The translations under genes were made by a program, and so were the position numbers. Under the pieces are notes generated by a model that saw only the letters and a program-made list of their open reading frames with translations, was not told where the DNA came from and did no database searches. A stretch of DNA of 64,000 nt from Pseudolactococcus reticulitermitis (GTDB taxonomy: Bacteria > Bacillota > Bacilli > Lactobacillales > Streptococcaceae): the NCBI RefSeq assembly GCF_002260845.1, contig NZ_BEDT01000001.1, positions 434,001-498,000 on the forward strand, read 5' to 3'. This document shows, piece after piece, positions 1 to 8,827 of the stretch (positions are counted from its first letter, which is position 1; each line of letters begins with the position of its first letter).

Positions 1-105
1 AACACCAAACAAAAACACAACACTACTCACAAAATATCGTTGAGTAATTGTTGTGCTACTAATTCTCTTAATCATACTAATCATTATTTGCTTAATATTT
101 TTCAT
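1..105 (-). CDS. N-terminus of an unknown membrane or secreted protein (runs off the window)
   Basis: The first 35 codons are visible. The peptide begins MKNIKQIMISMIKR, has a polar stretch, and ends in the hydrophobic segment YFVSSVVFLFGV at the window edge, so it looks like a signal anchor or first membrane segment. The ATG overlaps the stop of the upstream gene (ATGA) and has an AGAGGTG ribosome site 5 bases upstream. Position at the distal end of the transfer operon suggests another transfer-region protein; too little is visible to name a family. Confidence 0.65.
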   Translation of the reverse strand, partial: MKNIKQIMISMIKRISSTTITQRYFVSSVVFLFGV

Positions 106-440
106 TTCTCACCTCTTTCAAGTTCCTCCAAATAGCGTTCCTTGATATTTTCCAATGCCAACTCAATTTCTTCTTGATGATCCAATACTGCATGATTCGC
201 AATCATTAGACTATCTAAATTATATTTTCCCAATTGACTACTCTCGATTAATGTTAAATCCTCTTCGTATAGAAAAGTATCAATCCCCACCATATTTGAG
301 TAAATATTCCCAACGTTGACGACAATAAAAGGGCGCTTTTTAATCGCTACCCCAATCGTCACATTTTCTATTTTTTTGACTCGATATTCACGCTCAATCT
401 CAAAGGAGGTCGCAACGAGTGTATTAAATTCATCTGCCAT
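102..440 (-). CDS. Hypothetical protein of the transfer operon (112 aa)
   Basis: Small acidic soluble protein with no signal peptide or membrane segment. I do not recognise a family. The C-terminal 30 residues (from about residue 82) are rich in Glu, Lys and Leu and could be helical or a coiled coil. It has a GAGG ribosome site 5 bases before ATG and its stop overlaps the start of the next gene, so it is translated as part of the transfer operon, downstream of the CHAP hydrolase gene. Function unknown. Confidence 0.75.
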   Translation of the reverse strand: MADEFNTLVATSFEIEREYRVKKIENVTIGVAIKKRPFIVVNVGNIYSNMVGIDTFLYEEDLTLIESSQLGKYNLDSLMIANHAVLDHQEEIELALENIKERYLEELERGEK

Positions 441-454
441 TTTACCTCACTTCA

Positions 455-883
455 CTAATACTTATAACCTTGTACTTCTAATGATTTAAGCAATTTACTT
501 TCTTCTGCCTGTAAATAGTCAACACACGCATTGAATTTAGATACAAAATTTTTAACGAAAGTGCTAGTATAATCAATATCACCTAAAGACTCTTTTTCTA
601 CCACTTCATAAACACAATCATAAATCGTTATTTCATCTACGGAACAACCTAATAATCCCCAATATCCTAAAGCACCATCGTTATCGCTATGTTCAAAAGC
701 AACACCCAACAATCCAATATCATAATCACTTGCTAAGGAAAACAGTTTTTCTGCGACCTCCTCTTGAAGTTTTTCGGGTACGTCCATTTCATCCATGGTG
801 TCATAAGTCCATAAATAGGAATCTTCATTTAGCTGATCGTAAATCAGACTTGCTATTTTTTTAATGTCATTTTCTAGTGTCAT
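455..883 (-). CDS. Hypothetical protein of the transfer operon (142 aa)
   Basis: Unknown soluble acidic protein without signal or membrane segments. I chose the ATG at 883 (protein begins MTLENDIKK) because GAGGAG lies 6 bases upstream; a longer reading from 931 would overlap the end of the hydrolase gene by 38 bases without a ribosome site. The middle (FEHSDNDGALGYWGLLGCSVDEI) is rich in acidic and aromatic residues, as in some immunity or entry-exclusion type proteins, but that comparison is weak. It follows the CHAP hydrolase gene and precedes a 112-residue unknown. Confidence 0.75.
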   Translation of the reverse strand: MTLENDIKKIASLIYDQLNEDSYLWTYDTMDEMDVPEKLQEEVAEKLFSLASDYDIGLLGVAFEHSDNDGALGYWGLLGCSVDEITIYDCVYEVVEKESLGDIDYTSTFVKNFVSKFNACVDYLQAEESKLLKSLEVQGYKY

Positions 884-893
884 CGTTATCTCC

Positions 894-1948
894 TCACTTA
901 CCTTCCACAAACCAAAAATTTTTAGCCTCATCAGCCGAAAATACGCGATAAGAAACAGTCAACCGTGCAACACCTGTAACGTTCATTTCTGAAATCAGTA
1001 TGCTACCATCATCTTTAACCGCCTCCACAAAGGCTACGTGCCCATAAGCAACATCTGCACCTGCTTGCCCTGGTAAAAAACTAAGCGCTGTATGTGCTTT
1101 GGGTTCATGCGAAACCGTGTATCCCGATTTACCTGACCATGCGCTGCCATTCCCCATATAAGGGTCAAATTTTACGCCTAGTTGATAAGCCCGATTATAA
1201 ACGTACCAAGTACACTGCCCCTCAGGATAAGCACTTGAACCCTCATAGGCTTGGCCATTATAAGGTGTATCAATCTCCCAACCACTAGGGATTTTCGTTG
1301 ACATGACACCACTAACAGTTTCGCCACTTTCAAAACCAACATAATCTTTCAACAAGTCATACCATTTTTGAGCATTGTCTTGAAGCTCATCAGCCTTTGT
1401 CTGACCGTCACTTAAAGCAACACATTCATAATAGAGTGACCAATCTAAACTGGCTTGTTTAGGGTCTTCTGACACGCTAACAAGGTCTTTAGTTTTCCTG
1501 TATGCTCCGTTTAACTCGCTAGACACAAGTTTCAACTCAACTTCCATTGACAAGGTTCTAGATTCAGCTTGCGCCCACCTATTACCGTTAATGTTGTTTG
1601 ACCAACCCGACCATTGGAAAATTCCCGCAACACCACCCGAATCATTCACCGCCTCAGGATCAAATCCTGACTCACGTTCTGCGACAGCTAATGCACCTGA
1701 TGTGCCTTGAAGTGTGAAACGTTCCTTAGACAATAAATGACTAGCAATATCTATGATATTTTGAGCCTTTTCCTCTGAGACATTGGCTTTAGTTGCGAGG
1801 TCTTTTGCGGTAAGATTTAAGCCTCCTGCGCTGCTTGAAAAGCCCTCACTATCGCCACTAGCACTGCCACCCACAATCATGACAAAAAAAGGAAGAACGC
1901 TAAGAAAGCAAGGAATAGGATCGCTAACCTTCTTTTGATTTTTTTCAT
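894..1948 (-). pseudogene. Transfer-associated cell-wall hydrolase, lysozyme-like plus CHAP domain (Tn916 Orf14 type), frameshifted
   Basis: Peptidoglycan hydrolase expected to open the cell wall for the conjugation channel. The lysozyme-like domain contains ALAVAERESGF, with its candidate catalytic Glu, followed by GGVAGIFQWSG. The C-terminal CHAP amidase/endopeptidase domain shows the catalytic Cys in GQCTWYVYNRA and His in YGHVAFVEA. The natural start is the ATG at 1948, overlapping the upstream stop (ATGA), which reads MKKIKRRLAILFLAFLAF, a signal anchor, but this frame stops after 23 codons. Adding one base to the A7 run at 1884-1890 joins the anchor to FFVMIVGGSAS and the whole enzyme. 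Without the shift only an anchorless protein from an internal ATG is possible. Either a sequencing error or a real inactivation. Confidence 0.8.
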
Positions 1949-3657
1949 AACACCTTACCAGCCTTGCTCTTGATTTTATTTTTTCGCTCAACCTCAATAC
2001 CGCTTAGTAATTTATCCTGTGTTGGTTTAGATTTTTTCTTATCTTTGAGACCTGTACTGCCCTTTTTCGTTACTTTTCGTGGTTGGTAGCTTTCAGATAG
2101 TGGTTTACTCTGTTTGGCTGCTCTAGCCCGATCTCGTAATTTTGCACCCTGAGCTTTCTGTTTGTAGCGCTCTTGAACTTTTTGATAGTTCTCACGTGGT
2201 TGCCTTTTAGTCGTCCCCTTCTCACGAATAATCCCTTTTTTCACTTGTTCCTGACGATTCTTTTCTTGACGTTCTTTTTGACGCTGTGCCATAAAGTCAG
2301 CCTTTCTCTGGTTTTTCAGGATTTCCTCTTTTATATCAGGATTTTTCAGCAATTCATCACGATGATTAGCGTAAACTTCTTTAAGCGCTTGTTTGCGCTT
2401 ATCTTTATTTTTCAAGCTATCTTTATTTTTTCGATCTTTGGCATTAAAAGCCATCTCATCTTTATTACCACCAGTTTCGACAAAATCTTTCGCCTTGTAA
2501 AAACCGGCTTTTGTTTTTTGACCCGCTTTTTTAGCAACTTGATAACTATTTTTAGCGCCTGCACCAGTTCGCTTAAACATCTTACTTGCTTGTTCTCGCT
2601 TAGCCGTTGACTTTCCTTTAAAACCGCGATTACCGGACTTAGGTTTAAGACTTCTCGCAACACCCCGTACACTCGCCTGACCTTTTTTAAGAAAGCTAAA
2701 AATATGGTGTCGCATTATATAGATGATCGTCCAGATGACAATTTGCACAACAACTGTCAAGAAATAACCCAAGTTCATACTATTTGTACCGGATTCAATT
2801 CGACCATTGACATAAAGTAGTATTTGAGTCCCCAGTAAACCGGCTGATCCGAGTGCTGTAAAGACACCAAGGGTTTTTAGAAAATTACTCAAAACGTGTG
2901 AAAACTTAGGGATCAAAACAAGGATCAAGATAATCACCAAAAATGCTAACAAAAGGATCACAAAGTAATTCATCGCATAGCTCATAATCAAGATTCCCTC
3001 AATTAAGACAGTCAGTACAATTCCTTTAAATGCTGCTGCAATCGCCACAAGAAATTTACCACCAACTGAGACAAAGCTCAACCGACTTTCAGCCTCGTTT
3101 TTTTTCTTGAACTCCTCAACTTTAGATGGCTTGCCTTTAGTTGCTAGTAACTCCGTGTTGAGAATATCTTGGTTTCCCTTGATACTCCCAGTTTTGAAAT
3201 TCATCTCCTCAAAAGGTTTCTTGATGACGGCATCAAACATTCCTGCTTTCAAAGTTTCTACTGAATTTGCGGTCAGATTATTTTTCTCGTCCACCGTAAT
3301 TTGTGAGCCATTGACTGACAAGTTGTTGATGACTTTAGAGGTAAATTCATCTGTCACCTTTTTTACGGTAGCTATGCCGCCTGCCATGACTGTCGTAGGC
3401 TGTCCGTCTAATGTGATATTAGCGTAGAGAATCGCGCCTGCAAAGAAAGGCATGAGGTACTTCCCCGCACTCATGAGCGCACGTCCCGTACTACCAGTTT
3501 TGATAAACTTTTTAAAGAAGATAAAACTGGTAAAGAAGATTAAATAAGGATAAGCGATATCTAGCACCTTATCAAAGACATCTTTGGAAGTTGTCACAAC
3601 ACCATTAACTTGTCCCATTGCAGATTGACTACTGATCAAGGTCAGCGTCTTAGCCAC
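1945..3657 (-). CDS. VirB6-like polytopic conjugation protein, C-terminal part (Tn916 Orf15 / TcpH type), separated from its N-terminus by a frameshift
   Basis: Membrane channel component of the type IV-like secretion system. Several hydrophobic segments lie in the first 330 residues, followed by a long Lys/Arg/Gln-rich cytoplasmic tail of about 240 residues, the layout of Tn916 Orf15 and ICEBs1 ConG. The frame's apparent GTG start at 3657 has no ribosome site and lies inside a hydrophobic segment. The open frame continues upstream as FFIPKLLYFIVAKTL, and a one-base change in the A7 run at 3682-3688 fuses it to the 216-residue signal-peptide frame. The combined length, near 780 residues, matches this family. 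The stop overlaps the hydrolase start. Confidence 0.85.
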   Translation of the reverse strand: MAKTLTLISSQSAMGQVNGVVTTSKDVFDKVLDIAYPYLIFFTSFIFFKKFIKTGSTGRALMSAGKYLMPFFAGAILYANITLDGQPTTVMAGGIATVKKVTDEFTSKVINNLSVNGSQITVDEKNNLTANSVETLKAGMFDAVIKKPFEEMNFKTGSIKGNQDILNTELLATKGKPSKVEEFKKKNEAESRLSFVSVGGKFLVAIAAAFKGIVLTVLIEGILIMSYAMNYFVILLLAFLVIILILVLIPKFSHVLSNFLKTLGVFTALGSAGLLGTQILLYVNGRIESGTNSMNLGYFLTVVVQIVIWTIIYIMRHHIFSFLKKGQASVRGVARSLKPKSGNRGFKGKSTAKREQASKMFKRTGAGAKNSYQVAKKAGQKTKAGFYKAKDFVETGGNKDEMAFNAKDRKNKDSLKNKDKRKQALKEVYANHRDELLKNPDIKEEILKNQRKADFMAQRQKERQEKNRQEQVKKGIIREKGTTKRQPRENYQKVQERYKQKAQGAKLRDRARAAKQSKPLSESYQPRKVTKKGSTGLKDKKKSKPTQDKLLSGIEVERKNKIKSKAGKVL

Positions 3658-4292
3658 AATAAAATAAAGTAATTTTGGGATAAAAAAATCGCTTGGACGA
3701 TCGCATTGATAATTTTGGGGAAAATATCCTTTGTGCTAAAAAAACCGTCCTCAATATACATATAGGATGTATAGACTGACAAGTCACTAATATCATCAGC
3801 CTTTATGGCTTTGGCGTACATGATTTGTGCCTCCGCATAGGCTTTGGCATTATCAATCGCATCAGCCAGTTGTCGCTTATAATTTTCTAGCTGACCTTGT
3901 AGTCTATCTCTTGCCGTCCCTTTAGGTAATTTATTGATCTCAGCTTGCACGATTTCAATTTGCCCTCTCAGCTGATCTTCACTAGGATTATCCGCAGTCG
4001 CTACTTGATTAAAGAGATTACCCAAGACAGTCATTTGAGTTTCTGCCATCTCAGACTCTTTTTCATGCGCAGCCACCTCTTTCATCACTTCTTCATAGGT
4101 CGCTATTCGGGTATCATGATGATCACCTGAGATATTATACTTGTACGCATAATAACCTTTTTCTTTATCAATCAGTTCCCAGCGATTTAAGCCTGTATCA
4201 ATGGATTGAGGATAATCTTGTGCCAAAGCGATCATAGAAAACGAGAAAGAAATAGCGAGTACGATGATAATCTTTGCGATTATTTTTTTCAT
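3642..4292 (-). CDS. N-terminal part of the VirB6-like (Orf15 type) protein, secreted domain, frameshifted
   Basis: Begins with a clear signal peptide (MKKIIAKIIIVLAISFSFSM, cleavage expected after ALAQ) and continues as an extracytoplasmic helical domain with a Lys/Glu/Gln-rich coiled-coil-like middle at residues 70-150. The last ten residues (QNYFILLWLRR) are out of frame with the membrane segment that logically follows. Repairing the A7 run at 3682-3688 joins this frame to the next one (1945-3657). It has a ribosome site GGATGG upstream of ATG and follows the VirB4 ATPase gene, as in related elements. It could be read as a separate small exported protein, but the missing start signal of its neighbour argues for one broken gene. 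Confidence 0.8.
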   Translation of the reverse strand: MKKIIAKIIIVLAISFSFSMIALAQDYPQSIDTGLNRWELIDKEKGYYAYKYNISGDHHDTRIATYEEVMKEVAAHEKESEMAETQMTVLGNLFNQVATADNPSEDQLRGQIEIVQAEINKLPKGTARDRLQGQLENYKRQLADAIDNAKAYAEAQIMYAKAIKADDISDLSVYTSYMYIEDGFFSTKDIFPKIINAIVQAIFLSQNYFILLWLRR

Positions 4293-4307
4293 ATCTATCC
4301 ATCCTTT

Positions 4308-6812
4308 CTAAGCTACTGCTTTCATATCCGTTTCGACTGTATCAAACAGAACATTAATCTCAGGAAAAAGACCGTCAACCGTTATCCGTTCACATCTGCC
4401 AAAGGTATCTCTAAAAATACACTGCCCCATTGTCATGCTTTCAAACCATGAGATTGTTTCATCAGTAACTGGTATTTTCAGGCGATTAAGGACTTTTTCA
4501 GCTTCGGTATCTGAATTAAAGGCAAAGATTGTTCCAAAGCCTGTCCCGTCATCTTCATCTGCTGTGTCATCGACTGATTGTGTAATCAAGACAAGAAAAT
4601 TATTCTCTGAACGTCCGACACGTTTAATGCGTTTGATAATGCCACGACCAACTGCTGTCGCATTGAAAAACCATGCTTCATCAAGAAAAATAATTGTCTC
4701 TTGTTTTCTGTTTTCACTACCAAATTTGTGGCAATAATGTCCCAAAGCATACATGACAACCAAGGATTTTATTTGACTATCACTCAGTTCATCTTTTTCA
4801 TCAGTAGGTAAATCAAGCCCTGTCACTTCAAGCACAGTAATGCGACTATCCGTATCGACTGCCTGATTTTGACCGTCTGAAAAACAAAGTGACAAAATAG
4901 AATTTTGTACCATTTTTACTAAGAGATTAGCTGAAACTCTGACCGCTTTTGAGCGATGTTTTTCAAGGTCTCTGAAAACTGTGAGCATCCCTACTTTTTC
5001 GCCACGCTCACGTAAGGCAAGGTGTTTGTCAAGCGAGTCCAGAAAAGCACTGTGAAACTCCTCTTTATTTCTCAAACTATAAATTTCATTAGTCATCGAA
5101 ATTGCCAAGTCTTTGGCTTCAACACCTTTGAGGAAAACAATAGGATCAAGCGCACCCCAGTTTGAACGATTATTTTTATCCAACGTGACAAAATTAATTG
5201 ACCTAATGTAATCCTGAATTTCAGGATAGATGCCTTTTGTTTCATACTCTTTTAGAACTTTAAGATACTGCCGGCGCATTTCAGCTTTAGGGTCAATATA
5301 GAGTGTTTTAGCCTTCAAAAGGCTTGAATATAAAAAGAGATACTTAGTCAGAAATGATTTTCCGCCACCAATATCTCCTGTAATCGCAATGTGTGGATTA
5401 CTTGTCACTTTCCCCGCTACATCCAATTTATTTGCCTGAAATGGATTGACATAGGCAAAATTGATGCTTGATTCAATCGCCTTTTTAAAATCGCCATACC
5501 AAGACCCTTTATTAGCATCAATCCGCCCAATATAAAAACCAACATCTTGCCCGACTTTCTGTCCCGTAAAAAAGAGATTTTCCACAAATCCGTCTAACGT
5601 TGTAATCTGGATGAAATTTTTATCCGAGTCATCCAAAGTTTGCGTGAGTCTATTTTTATAAAATAAATAGAGCTGATCAGCCCGAGCCTTGACAAGCTCA
5701 ATCCCATTTTTAGAGCAGGCATCCATGACAATTCGCATTTTTTCGACCAAGGCATCATAATTTTGATCTGCAAAAACAAGCGTTTGTAAGTAGCCCAACA
5801 AGATTTCATCGTCATTTGATCTGACAAGCAAATCTTCAACTAATGCCTTAGAGCGCTCTTTTTTATTTTGATCTACCCCACCTGCCGCATCGCCGTCCGC
5901 AATCGCCTTATTATGACGCAATCGCGCACGGTTAGCCTTGGCAGGTACCGAAAAAGTCCCCTTCTTTGATGAAAAGATAGCCTTAGTAAGTGTTTCAATC
6001 GGAAAATTAAAGCCTTGAATATCTTCTAGTAGATGCAAATAACTGACATTTTCAGGGATATAAGCAACCGGTAACATCGCCAAGTACGATTTTTCTAAGC
6101 CATTGTGCAAGGTCAAGATATTGAAATTTTCCCATGTCAAGCTAGTATCATCTAAATTTTCAAGCGTGTTACGTGTCGCACTGACTTCAAAAGCCCGATC
6201 AAAGTCAATCCCTCGTAGATACTGCAAGCGATTAATAAAAATCGTTTCTTGTGTGTTGAGAGGTTTTGCCATTAAAAGACTGAGCTTTTTCTCTAAGTCA
6301 TTCGCATAGACTTCATAAGCTAAATACCAATCTTTTTGATAGGTAACTTTCCCCACTAAAGGCTCATAGACTTTCTTAGTCAAGTAGTTGATGCTGGTTT
6401 TAAACATCTCTTTTTTATCAAAAGAAATATGGCTTGATTTTAGTGGGATGGTCAGATACCAATGATACTCAAAAATCCGATCAACAGATTCATGAATTCG
6501 GGTGTAAGACTCATCTAAAATATACCAGGCTAGATCTTCCGTATCTTCCGAAAAATCCTGAGATAATTTCAGATACATGGTATCTAACGCGACATCAAGC
6601 GGTATCATTGAAATATCAAAATTCTTATACTCTCTTATCCCTGATAAAACACTGGCAGTTAGTGCCTTAAAACCATCCTTTTCGTTTCTATCAATACTAT
6701 TGATAATCGCTTTTGGCACTTCAAACATCGCATAAACATCGCCATTATCTTTCAAGACCAAATTATCATGGATGTCCGATATATCATTTTTGAAATTCGT
6801 TTTTAAATTCAT
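4308..6812 (-). CDS. VirB4-type conjugation ATPase (Tn916 Orf16 / TcpF type)
   Basis: Cytoplasmic ATPase that powers the conjugation machinery. The 834-residue protein has the VirB4/TraE layout: an N-terminal interaction domain, then a C-terminal RecA-like domain with Walker A at GDIGGGKSFLTKYL, the Walker B candidate ETIIFLDEAWFF, and a downstream Arg/Gln-rich region (RSENNFLVLITQSVDD) corresponding to the sensor-like motif. A GAGGG ribosome site precedes ATG, and the gene overlaps the end of the TcpE gene by 29 bases. The reading frame is intact although neighbouring transfer genes are broken. Confidence 0.95.
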   Translation of the reverse strand: MNLKTNFKNDISDIHDNLVLKDNGDVYAMFEVPKAIINSIDRNEKDGFKALTASVLSGIREYKNFDISMIPLDVALDTMYLKLSQDFSEDTEDLAWYILDESYTRIHESVDRIFEYHWYLTIPLKSSHISFDKKEMFKTSINYLTKKVYEPLVGKVTYQKDWYLAYEVYANDLEKKLSLLMAKPLNTQETIFINRLQYLRGIDFDRAFEVSATRNTLENLDDTSLTWENFNILTLHNGLEKSYLAMLPVAYIPENVSYLHLLEDIQGFNFPIETLTKAIFSSKKGTFSVPAKANRARLRHNKAIADGDAAGGVDQNKKERSKALVEDLLVRSNDDEILLGYLQTLVFADQNYDALVEKMRIVMDACSKNGIELVKARADQLYLFYKNRLTQTLDDSDKNFIQITTLDGFVENLFFTGQKVGQDVGFYIGRIDANKGSWYGDFKKAIESSINFAYVNPFQANKLDVAGKVTSNPHIAITGDIGGGKSFLTKYLFLYSSLLKAKTLYIDPKAEMRRQYLKVLKEYETKGIYPEIQDYIRSINFVTLDKNNRSNWGALDPIVFLKGVEAKDLAISMTNEIYSLRNKEEFHSAFLDSLDKHLALRERGEKVGMLTVFRDLEKHRSKAVRVSANLLVKMVQNSILSLCFSDGQNQAVDTDSRITVLEVTGLDLPTDEKDELSDSQIKSLVVMYALGHYCHKFGSENRKQETIIFLDEAWFFNATAVGRGIIKRIKRVGRSENNFLVLITQSVDDTADEDDGTGFGTIFAFNSDTEAEKVLNRLKIPVTDETISWFESMTMGQCIFRDTFGRCERITVDGLFPEINVLFDTVETDMKAVA

Positions 6813-7185
6813 TTTCCCTCATTTCATATAGAATGCCTTTATTTAAGAAAAAGCGGTGTCGCTTTATGCCAAAGGTCAAGTAAAAACTAAGCCACCCCCG
6901 GATAAAAGCTGGAAAATATTTCCCGTCAATTTTCCAATCTGCTAATTTTTGTCCCAATTTATAGGCAATCAATAAAGCGGCCGCAAAGAACCAACCTGTC
7001 GGAAGAAATTTTAACAGCCTATACCAGATAATTGTTTCAATAAGCAGTACAACAGCGGCATAAGCCACAAACGAATATTTGATCGGGCTTAACAGAGGAT
7101 AACCAAAGATTGTATGAAAAGTGTTTTGTTCCTCCAGGGCTTTCTTATAGGCATAGAGATGTTTATTTTTTATCGTTTCTGCCAT
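6784..7185 (-). CDS. TcpE-family conjugal transfer membrane protein (Tn916 Orf17 type)
   Basis: Small protein of 133 residues with two closely spaced hydrophobic segments (about residues 36-80), an N-terminal cytoplasmic part containing the family-typical FHTIFGYPL, and a basic C-terminal half. TcpE proteins are inner-membrane parts of the Gram-positive conjugation channel and are encoded next to the VirB4 ATPase, as here. It overlaps the ATPase start by 29 bases and follows the TcpD-like gene by 4 bases. Confidence 0.88.
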   Translation of the reverse strand: MAETIKNKHLYAYKKALEEQNTFHTIFGYPLLSPIKYSFVAYAAVVLLIETIIWYRLLKFLPTGWFFAAALLIAYKLGQKLADWKIDGKYFPAFIRGWLSFYLTFGIKRHRFFLNKGILYEMRENEFKNEFQK

Positions 7186-7189
7186 AGCT

Positions 7190-7429
7190 TTAACCCCCTA
7201 AAACAGTTTCAAAAACTCGTTGCAAGAATCCCATGACAACCTTAGCAATAGTTTTGAGAATATCTGGAAAATAGACGATACCTACCAAAAGTAGGTTACC
7301 TGCAATAATACTTACAATTTTGCCCCAGTCCTGCTTACCGATCCCCTTAGTCACAATATAGTAACCCGAAAAGATAACAGCTGCGGGCACCAGACCTTTT
7401 TCTGCTAAATCTTTAAACACACCATTCAT
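7190..7429 (-). CDS. TcpD-like small membrane protein of the conjugation channel
   Basis: A 79-residue protein with two hydrophobic segments (about 13-29 and 40-70) and a short N-terminal amphipathic stretch. Size, topology and place between TcpC and TcpE match the TcpD-like or VirB2-like small subunits of Tn916-family elements. The sequence alone is too short for a firm family call, so synteny carries most of the weight. Confidence 0.75.
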   Translation of the reverse strand: MNGVFKDLAEKGLVPAAVIFSGYYIVTKGIGKQDWGKIVSIIAGNLLLVGIVYFPDILKTIAKVVMGFLQRVFETVLGG

Positions 7430-7435
7430 ATTGAG

Positions 7436-8284
7436 TTACCCCCTATCTTTTTTTGAATCACTCGCTTTAATACCATGATAGAGCTTGCTCACAAAAAGCA
7501 TATCTTCTTTTTTGGTAAGCTCCAGCGTGAAGTCCTCACTGTGCGTCATCGCAAAATTATCTTCAAACGTCACTTGTATCTCAGCAGTTAATTTTGTCTC
7601 GCTTTGATTAAGCGTATAATACGAATAATCTAATGACTTAAACTTGTAGCCTGTAATACCTCGAATCCCCTTACTCATAGTTGCTAGGGTATTGTCATCA
7701 CTTGTATAAGCCGTGAAAAAAGCAGATACAAAGTTATTGGCTTTCGTCTGCCATGCCTCATCGTAAATACTGGTCATTTCGTCCAACTTATTCTGCTTGA
7801 TTTTATTTGCTTGTAAACTCTCAGTTTGCGTCACAAAGGGCAAGTCACTGACATAGTATTTTCCAGATTTTTCACCAAAAGGGATATTAAAAATAGTTGA
7901 CACTTCATGCCAACTATCTCCTTCACTTGTCTTAACACGATAAGTCACCGCGTATGATCCGACCTTATCTTTAATTTCAAGCAAGGTTGAACTCACTAAT
8001 TCATAAGCCCCTTTATTTGTTTGTGGATTTTTGACATCTAGCAACTCACCACCATAGAAAGGGATTAAAGCATCTTGATTTGAATTATCCAATCCTTTGT
8101 TAAAGTATGCCCCCACAAAATTTGACAGAAACAAATTGATTTTGTTATTCGTGTCTAAACCCGAATCAGCTTTTAGCGCTGTAACAGACTGTGGATTGGC
8201 TTGCTTGAAATTTCTTAGACCAGTTGAAAATAAAGCAAAAGCTGACAAAGCAACTAAACCAATCACCGTACCATAAACAATCAT
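7436..8284 (-). CDS. TcpC-family conjugation protein (Tn916 Orf13 / ConB type)
   Basis: VirB8-like bitopic membrane protein: one transmembrane segment near the N-terminus (VYGTVIGLVALSAFALFSTG) and a large external region with two NTF2-like folds expected for TcpC. The annotated ATG at 8284 overlaps the upstream stop (ATGA) and has AAGG 6 bases upstream, so this start is possible. However, TcpC proteins normally begin with a basic cytoplasmic stretch. In the same frame directly upstream, the sequence reads KKAVKLPKQCSQRKAN, which is exactly such a stretch and is cut off from the preceding frame by the T7 run at 8327-8333. The intact gene may therefore include the upstream IF2N-like domain. 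Confidence 0.87.
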   Translation of the reverse strand: MIVYGTVIGLVALSAFALFSTGLRNFKQANPQSVTALKADSGLDTNNKINLFLSNFVGAYFNKGLDNSNQDALIPFYGGELLDVKNPQTNKGAYELVSSTLLEIKDKVGSYAVTYRVKTSEGDSWHEVSTIFNIPFGEKSGKYYVSDLPFVTQTESLQANKIKQNKLDEMTSIYDEAWQTKANNFVSAFFTAYTSDDNTLATMSKGIRGITGYKFKSLDYSYYTLNQSETKLTAEIQVTFEDNFAMTHSEDFTLELTKKEDMLFVSKLYHGIKASDSKKDRG

Positions 8285-8679
8285 ATTTGCCTTACGTTGA
8301 CTGCATTGTTTGGGTAATTTAACCGCTTTTTTTCAACTTTCTGCCGTGTTTTCGACTGTTTTTCTAGCTTTCTTTGTGTCTTTTGATAGCGTTTGACTTC
8401 TTTTTTAGTCATGCCGTCATAGTTTTCAGACTGTCTTTGACAAGAACTTTCTGAGGCCAATACATCCGAAACATTTTCAAATTGATTAACTTTTTTCCTC
8501 GACTTTTTCTTTTTAGGCTCTGGTGGGATCAAATAATTTTCAATGGCACTAATTTGCGCCTGATCAAGTGATGAATTAGCTGCTTTAGCCTCAAACCCTA
8601 GTATATTTGAAATCGCTAAAATCTCTTTAGATGTCCTATCGAGATTTCTTGCGACTTCATAAATTCTTGTCTTTGACAT
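8281..8679 (-). CDS. Protein with a translation initiation factor IF-2 N-terminal-like domain, possibly the N-terminal part of TcpC
   Basis: The start SKTRIYEVARNLDRTSKEIL followed by AISNILGFEAKAANSSLDQAQ closely follows the IF2_N fold, a small helical domain found at the N-terminus of bacterial IF-2. A Lys/Arg-rich region makes up the rest of about 132 residues. I chose the ATG at 8679 because GAGGAA lies 6-7 bases upstream; a start at 8700 would overlap the small upstream gene more. The last residues are encoded past the T7 run at 8327-8333; one extra base there would fuse the protein to TcpC. As a free protein its role is unknown; as an N-terminal domain it would be a cytoplasmic docking module. 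Confidence 0.75.
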   Translation of the reverse strand: MSKTRIYEVARNLDRTSKEILAISNILGFEAKAANSSLDQAQISAIENYLIPPEPKKKKSRKKVNQFENVSDVLASESSCQRQSENYDGMTKKEVKRYQKTQRKLEKQSKTRQKVEKKRLNYPNNAVNVRQI

Positions 8680-8809
8680 TTGATTCCTCTTTTCTGACAT
8701 TAAGTGATTTGTCCTCTAATTCATCAATGACTGCGTTAGCAACTGATAAGTGCTCATATTGACCAATCACCTCATTGGTATAACGATCAATAACTAAAAA
8801 TACTGACAT
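8657..8809 (-). CDS. Small hypothetical protein (50 aa)
   Basis: Short gene with a good ribosome site (AAAGGA, 5-7 bases before ATG at 8809). The peptide begins MSVFLVIDRYTNEVIGQYEH and continues with an acidic helical-looking C-terminus. Its start is 18 bases downstream of the preceding gene and its end overlaps the start of the IF2N-like gene, as expected in a coupled operon. The family is not recognised. Confidence 0.6.
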   Translation of the reverse strand: MSVFLVIDRYTNEVIGQYEHLSVANAVIDELEDKSLNVRKEESNVKDKNL

Positions 8810-8827
8810 TATTTTCCTTTCCATGCC

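Noticed and set aside
2173-2610. Plus-strand open frame of 145 codons opposite the VirB6-like gene
   Set aside because: It is the antisense of the Lys/Arg-rich tail; composition is low complexity (Phe/Leu/Ile) and there is no ribosome site.
3655-3657. GTG as the true start of a separate 570-residue gene
   Set aside because: No ribosome site, it falls inside a hydrophobic segment, and the frame extends upstream into sequence continuous with the preceding frame.
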